The notes beneath the pieces were generated by a model. That model ran no database searches and was not told the DNA's origin. It saw only the letters and a list, made by a program, of their open reading frames with translations. This document shows positions 60,005 to 64,000 of a DNA stretch of 64,000 nucleotides, one piece after another. How positions within the stretch are numbered: the first letter of the stretch is position 1; each line of letters begins with the position of its first letter. This DNA comes from CAXBNB01 sp965267535. GTDB taxonomy: Bacteria > Bacteroidota > Bacteroidia > Cytophagales > Cyclobacteriaceae. The translations under genes were made by a program, and so were the position numbers. The stretch is from contig OZ254082.1 in the NCBI GenBank assembly GCA_965267535.1, positions 4,588,001 to 4,652,000 of the forward strand, written 5' to 3'.

Positions 60005-60803
60005 TCGGAAAATCGCGCGACTTTACATCTTTGATATAATTGCCCACGGCCTCATTCATGACTCCACTCAGGTCTGCATACTGTCGTAAAAAGCGCGGCT
60101 TAAACTCCTGAGTAATACCTAACATATCGTGTACTACCAATACCTGACCATCTACATCCGGCCCGGCTCCTATACCTATCACGGGGATGCTTACCTGCTC
60201 TGCTACTTTTTTGGCCAGTGCACTCGGTATTTTTTCCAGCACTATGCCAAAGCAACCGCACTCCTCCAGGCACTTGGCATCTTGTATTAGCTTCTCTGCT
60301 TCCGCCTCCTCTTTGGCCCGCACTGTGTAGGTGCCAAATTTGTAAATCGACTGTGGGGTAAGGCCAAGGTGCCCCATAACCGGCACTCCTGCACTAAGCA
60401 CACGAAGTATACTTTCTTTTATTTCTGCTCCTCCCTCCATTTTCACGCCATGCGCTCCGGATTCTTTCATGATCCGAATAGCTGAACGCAATGCTTCAGA
60501 CGAATTGCCCTGATAGCTACCAAACGGCACATCTACCACTACAAACGCCCTGGAAATAGCTCGCACTACTGAGGTAGCATGATAAATCATGTGGTCTAGT
60601 GTGATAGGCAGTGTGGTTTCGTTTCCGGCCATAACATTAGATGCCGAATCGCCTACCAACAATACATCTATACCTGCTTCGTCCAGAATTTTAGCCATAG
60701 AATAATCGTAGGCCGTAAGCATGGCTATTTTTTCACCCCTGTTTTTCATTTCCTGGAGTTGGTGCGTGGTTACTCGCTTGATATTGCTTTGATGTACTGA
60801 CAT
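59985..60803 (-). CDS. panB: 3-methyl-2-oxobutanoate hydroxymethyltransferase
   Basis: A 272-residue PanB, which makes ketopantoate for pantothenate and coenzyme A. Marks: ITLDHMIYHATSVVRA, the metal ligand in VDVPFGSYQ, EGG in GVKMEGGAEI near residue 120, and the active-site Glu region FGIVLEKIPSALA near residue 180, then IGIGAGPDVDGQVLVVHDMLGI. It overlaps the DUF3703 gene and is read with it. Confidence 0.97.
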   Translation of the reverse strand: MSVHQSNIKRVTTHQLQEMKNRGEKIAMLTAYDYSMAKILDEAGIDVLLVGDSASNVMAGNETTLPITLDHMIYHATSVVRAISRAFVVVDVPFGSYQGNSSEALRSAIRIMKESGAHGVKMEGGAEIKESILRVLSAGVPVMGHLGLTPQSIYKFGTYTVRAKEEAEAEKLIQDAKCLEECGCFGIVLEKIPSALAKKVAEQVSIPVIGIGAGPDVDGQVLVVHDMLGITQEFKPRFLRQYADLSGVMNEAVGNYIKDVKSRDFPSEKESY

Positions 60804-60937
60804 GAATTTCCGTTTATACAGATTAAAAACTACATCTACTGCTACAAGGCAGTATGTGTTGCAAAACTAACTAAAATTATAAGGCTTTTTAACCTGAGAG
60901 GGAGAGCCCCCACTCAGCGTATCGACCAACGAACCAA

Positions 60938-61456
60938 TTAGCAGCATTTTGATCCCGGCACACCAAAGTTGTCTTCTATGATCAAAGACTTTTCTGGTTT
61001 GCTTTCTGTGGGTGGTGTGCAGCAGGGCTCGCTTTCTGTAGTTTGCTTTTCGTAGTGAGGGTCATTGAACTCCGAATCTTTATGAAAGTAGTATACTTCC
61101 CACTGGACACCATCCGGATCTGTTGCCCAAAATTTATCCTGCACAGCATAGCAACACGCGGTACCCATTTCTTCTTTTGTTACCAGCTTTTTGTCGCTGG
61201 CTGTCTTCAGCCGCTCTTCCATTTCCTCTTTGGTTTCTACCTGAAAACCCAAATGACCAAAATTAGACTGTACACGCTCTGGGTTTTCGATAAACGAAAT
61301 AATCAATGACGGCCTGTCCAGTATATATTTCGCATAGCCACTCTTTATCTTTTGCGGCTGCACTCCAAAAAAACTGTTATAAAAATTGACTGTTGCTGCC
61401 AGGTTACTCACATAGAGCGACACATGCATTCTGGGGTATATTGATGTATGTTCCAT
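60938..61456 (-). CDS. ArsI/CadI-type vicinal-oxygen-chelate dioxygenase
   Basis: A 172-residue VOC-fold protein, started at the ATG at 61454-61456 (MEHTSIYPRMHVSLYV). The metal ligands fit the VOC pattern (His near residue 11, His in FGHLGFQVE near residue 66, Glu in GVQWEVYYF near residue 119). The vicinal cysteines in TACCYAVQDKFWATDPDG are those used by ArsI to bind trivalent organoarsenicals before C-As cleavage; more Cys pairs stand in the tail (EPCCTPP and the end KCC). It may also be a cadmium-responsive CadI form. No ArsR regulator is next to it in the window. Confidence 0.85.
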   Translation of the reverse strand: MEHTSIYPRMHVSLYVSNLAATVNFYNSFFGVQPQKIKSGYAKYILDRPSLIISFIENPERVQSNFGHLGFQVETKEEMEERLKTASDKKLVTKEEMGTACCYAVQDKFWATDPDGVQWEVYYFHKDSEFNDPHYEKQTTESEPCCTPPTESKPEKSLIIEDNFGVPGSKCC

Positions 61457-61529
61457 AATTTTTTTATTTATCGTAATTTTACTATTAAAAGATTGAAATA
61501 AAAATGCTAAACGGCTCAAATGCCTTGTT

Positions 61530-62750
61530 TTACTTACATGCCGACATTTTAGGCTTTTTTGCACGCTCCTCCCCCAGCTCCAAAGCCCGGGTGAGGTTCT
61601 CACATGCCTCTTTTTTATTTCCGGTTTTCAATACAGCCACCCCCCGGTTGTAATACACCTGTGCATCAGGTCCTGCTTCCAGCAGGTAGCTGTCGTAGTA
61701 GGCAATCGCACGCTTGTATTGTTTTAGCTGCTGATAGGCATTGCCGATCAGGTAGTAGTTTTTAATCAAAGTACGATCCTCATCATGAGAAGCCTGATAG
61801 TCTTTCAGTGCATCGTGGTAGCGTTTTAGCCGGGCTTTTACCATTCCCCGATTCATAAGGTAGTCGGCATGGGCTGGTCGCCAAAAGAGTGCCGAATCAT
61901 AATCAGCAAGGGCGCCCTTATAATCTGCGTTCAAAAACTTGTTGTAAGCCCTTTCGGCAAAAACCACAGAAGCCTCATTATCTGCATAAAGCACTTTATC
62001 GAGCTGCCTTCTCTCCTCCGGTGTAGATATTCGTGCCAGGTTGTATACCGCCGGCTGAAAGCCCGGCTGATTGATCAGTGCTGCTCGAAAATCGGCTTTG
62101 GCTGAGCTGGTATCAGCCTGCTGAAGGTAAAACAAACCCCGATTGACCAACACAGACGGATTGTCGCCTTTTTCTCCTAAGGCCGACTCAAAATCCTGCA
62201 ATGCACTTTCCATATTGCCAAGAGCAGCATACGCCTGTGCACGAGCCATGTACACATCGGCATCCATATCGTCAAGCGTGCTTATACCGCTAAACGTAGC
62301 TTCCTGTTCCTCTCCGGCCTGCAATCCCTTAAACACAATGGTAGTCGTTTCACGTCGACCTTTTTGATCGAGGATAAAAGAAAAATCAGCTACTGCGACT
62401 TCATATCTTTTTAGTATGTGATACATGACACCCCGAAGAAAATATGCCTCCATAAAATCGGGATCAAGTGCTATTACCGTTTCCAGATCGGCAAGGGCAC
62501 CTACATAATTCCGGCCCGATTTTTTGGCCTCTGCACGGTTGAAGTAATAGCGCGTGTTGCGTGGAAAGAGTGCTATAGCGCTATCATAATAGCTGGTGGC
62601 TGTAGTATACTTTTTTTGCCTGAAATACTGCTCTGCCGTTTGAAAATAGTAATCTGCCTGCTTCATCTTTTGCGTCCTGCTGTCAAACACAGTCTGCCCG
62701 TAGCAGAGGCTGGGAACACTTATAAGAAAAGCTAAAAACAAGCGACACAT
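61530..62750 (-). CDS. Secreted TPR-repeat protein
   Basis: A 406-residue exported protein (signal peptide ending near CYGQT) built of about ten TPR repeats, for instance ALFPRNTRYYFNRAEAKKSGRNYVGALADLETVIALDPDF and LIKNYYLIGNAYQQLKQYKRAIAYYDSYLLEAGPDAQVYYNRG. It probably acts as a periplasmic scaffold for protein contacts. No enzyme domain is attached. It lies upstream of the ArsI-like gene on the same strand, 73 bases away. Confidence 0.87.
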   Translation of the reverse strand: MCRLFLAFLISVPSLCYGQTVFDSRTQKMKQADYYFQTAEQYFRQKKYTTATSYYDSAIALFPRNTRYYFNRAEAKKSGRNYVGALADLETVIALDPDFMEAYFLRGVMYHILKRYEVAVADFSFILDQKGRRETTTIVFKGLQAGEEQEATFSGISTLDDMDADVYMARAQAYAALGNMESALQDFESALGEKGDNPSVLVNRGLFYLQQADTSSAKADFRAALINQPGFQPAVYNLARISTPEERRQLDKVLYADNEASVVFAERAYNKFLNADYKGALADYDSALFWRPAHADYLMNRGMVKARLKRYHDALKDYQASHDEDRTLIKNYYLIGNAYQQLKQYKRAIAYYDSYLLEAGPDAQVYYNRGVAVLKTGNKKEACENLTRALELGEERAKKPKMSACK

Positions 62751-62805
62751 AGCTACCGAAATTTAGAAAGCCTGATCTCTACGTTGTACTGTGCAAGAAC
62801 AGCGT

Positions 62806-62823
62806 AAAACCTGACAAGCTTTG
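62806..62823. repeat. Second copy of the AAAACCTGACARGCTTT repeat
   Basis: AAAACCTGACAAGCTTTG differs by one substitution and one gap from the stretch at 1583-1601. The partner half seen there is not clear here. Confidence 0.3.
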
Positions 62824-62984
62824 TAAAGTGAAAAACCTAACCTATACCAAGCTGTACAGGCAAAAGTCTGTCGGGTACACTCCTGATGCTCCAGCCTAAC
62901 CAGACAAGGCGAAAGTATTTGAGATTGATACCAAAAATAATCAATTACCTATGATATTTCTCCCCCAATAGTCAGAGATACTTC

Positions 62985-62992
62985 TATCTTTG
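62985..62992 (+). promoter_or_regulatory. Bacteroidota -7 box (TATCTTTG) for tyrS
   Basis: Exact TAnnTTTG match and identical to the typA element. It implies a leader of about 130 bases for tyrS, long enough for regulation, though I see no T-box. Confidence 0.45.
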
Positions 62993-63126
62993 CAGCCAAA
63001 ATAAAGCAGACTGTCTTTGGAGCTTTAGGCATTCGTTTTGCCAACGTAACAAACGATGAGAAAGAAGCAATTCAAGCTTAAGAAACAGTACTGCATATCT
63101 ATAACAGTTATTTTTAAGACAATAAA

Positions 63127-64000
63127 ATGGTAAAGGATTTTGTAGAAGAACTGAAATGGAGAGGCATGATACACGATATGATGCCCGGCGCACAAGAGCA
63201 ACTGAACAAAGAAGTAACAGCTGCTTATATCGGTTTTGATCCTACAGCCGATTCTTTACACATAGGTCACCTGGTGCAAATCATGACGTTGGTGCACTTT
63301 CAGCGATGCGGGCACAAACCCTATGCACTCATAGGTGGTGCTACCGGTATGGTAGGCGACCCATCAGGCAAATCTGCCGAACGCAATCTGCTATCAGAAG
63401 ATGTTCTTCAGCACAACATAGCCGGAGTACGTGAGCAGTTGTCCAAGTTTCTGGACTTTGACTGTGGCGACAACTCTGCCGAAATGGTTAATAATTACGA
63501 TTGGTTCAAAGATTTCAACTTTCTGGATTTTATTCGCGACGTGGGCAAGCACATCACCGTGAATTATATGATGTCTAAGGATTCGGTAAAAACCCGCCTC
63601 GAAACCGGCCTGTCCTTTACAGAGTTTAGCTACCAACTCGTACAGGGCTATGATTTTTACTGGCTCAACCAGCACAAAAACTGCAAGGTACAACTGGGAG
63701 GCTCAGACCAGTGGGGCAATATAGTAACTGGAACTGAACTAATCCGAAGAAAAGCACAAGGAGAGGCCTGGGCTATAACCACCCCACTTATAAAGAAAGC
63801 AGACGGCACCAAGTTTGGTAAGACAGCCGGAGGCAATGTATGGCTCGACAAAAAGCGCACTTCTCCCTACAAGTTTTACCAGTACTGGCTCAATGCATCG
63901 GATGAAGATGCCAAAAACTACATCCGCATATTCACACTTTTTACCAAAGAAGAAATAGAAGCACTGGAGCAAGAGCACGATCAGGCGCCTCACACTCGAG
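63127..64000 (+). CDS. tyrS: Tyrosyl-tRNA synthetase (partial, 3' end outside)
   Basis: The first 291 codons of a class I synthetase that joins tyrosine to its tRNA. Start at the ATG at 63127 (MVKDFVEELKWRG). The HIGH motif is LHIGHL near residue 45, the tyrosine pocket is YQLVQGYDFYWLN and LGGSDQWGNIVTG near residue 195, and the KMSKS-type loop reads KFGKT near residue 235. The end, with the S4-like anticodon-arm domain, lies past the window. A TATCTTTG element stands 135 bases upstream. Confidence 0.96.
   Translation, partial: MVKDFVEELKWRGMIHDMMPGAQEQLNKEVTAAYIGFDPTADSLHIGHLVQIMTLVHFQRCGHKPYALIGGATGMVGDPSGKSAERNLLSEDVLQHNIAGVREQLSKFLDFDCGDNSAEMVNNYDWFKDFNFLDFIRDVGKHITVNYMMSKDSVKTRLETGLSFTEFSYQLVQGYDFYWLNQHKNCKVQLGGSDQWGNIVTGTELIRRKAQGEAWAITTPLIKKADGTKFGKTAGGNVWLDKKRTSPYKFYQYWLNASDEDAKNYIRIFTLFTKEEIEALEQEHDQAPHTR

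Larger units (their letters stand above)
62751..63126. other. Upstream region of tyrS with a repeat remnant
   Basis: A 376-base gap with the TATCTTTG box at 62985 and, at 62806-62823, a short copy of the AAAACCTGACARGCTTT repeat also found at 1583. The bases from 62993 to 63126 form the tyrS leader. No convincing gene. Confidence 0.5.

Noticed and set aside
62985..63126. T-box or other riboswitch in the tyrS leader
   Set aside because: The leader is about 130 bases but shows no T-box sequence, specifier loop or terminator, and T-boxes are not usual in Bacteroidota.
1..64000. CRISPR array, prophage or complete insertion sequence
   Set aside because: No regularly spaced repeats, phage structural genes or transposase genes were found; the only mobile-type feature is the short inverted-repeat element at 36506-36656.

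Overview
The window looks like chromosomal DNA of a marine-type member of the Bacteroidota, most likely order Cytophagales. Evidence: an adjacent SusC/SusD pair, a FecI/FecR/TonB-receptor module, a PUR-alpha-like small protein of the kind restricted to Bacteroidota, Bacteroidota-style -7 boxes (TAnnTTTG) ahead of several genes, many lipoproteins with a Cys right after a short signal peptide, and few strong Shine-Dalgarno sequences. By eye G+C is in the mid forties. I see no rRNA, no CRISPR array, no phage and no complete insertion sequence.

Layout. 1-3.4 kb: end of metK, an M23 peptidase lipoprotein, a Tat-exported Gfo/Idh/MocA oxidoreductase with a LacI-type palindrome and tandem repeats upstream. 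3.4-12 kb: NhaC antiporter, a 3'-5' exonuclease, SusD/SusC and RecQ. 12-21 kb: an HTH/coiled-coil protein, two MscS channels, an IscA-like protein, an acidic PepSY lipoprotein, DivIC, an outer membrane protein, a malate/lactate dehydrogenase and Ppx/GppA. 21-29.5 kb: acyl-CoA carboxylase beta subunit, M42 peptidase, a nucleoside-type permease with a sulfatase, tRNA-Leu and tRNA-Gly, and typA.

29.6-32.6 kb: an AT-rich 616-residue protein with SAP-like segments and a C-terminal PD-(D/E)XK nuclease site abuts, with no gap, a Crp/Fnr regulator followed by a DoxX-like protein. This gene is the best candidate for a horizontally acquired, possibly defensive, undescribed function. 32.7-43.3 kb: NlpC/P60 peptidase, aconitase, an AhpD-like protein, a 151-bp miniature inverted-repeat element with a 9-bp target duplication, an AraC regulator, an ECF42-type sigma factor with its DGPF/YCII partner and a large leader hairpin, YchF, an AI-2E family permease, a RelE/ParE toxin-antitoxin pair and the PUR-like protein.

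43.5-52.7 kb: DUF58 protein, a PHP-domain/GT4 glycosyltransferase fusion overlapping a GH13 alpha-glucosidase, an NADP-dependent alkenal reductase type enzyme, and a YHYH/MORN/SCO1 operon. 53-59.2 kb: sigma factor, FecR, TonB receptor, then a LytS-type kinase and LytTR regulator whose leader holds a strong terminator. 59.2-64 kb: NTF2-like, DUF3703, PanB, ArsI/CadI-like dioxygenase, a TPR protein and the start of tyrS. Gene packing is tight: several convergent pairs share their stop codons over four bases and several operon partners overlap.
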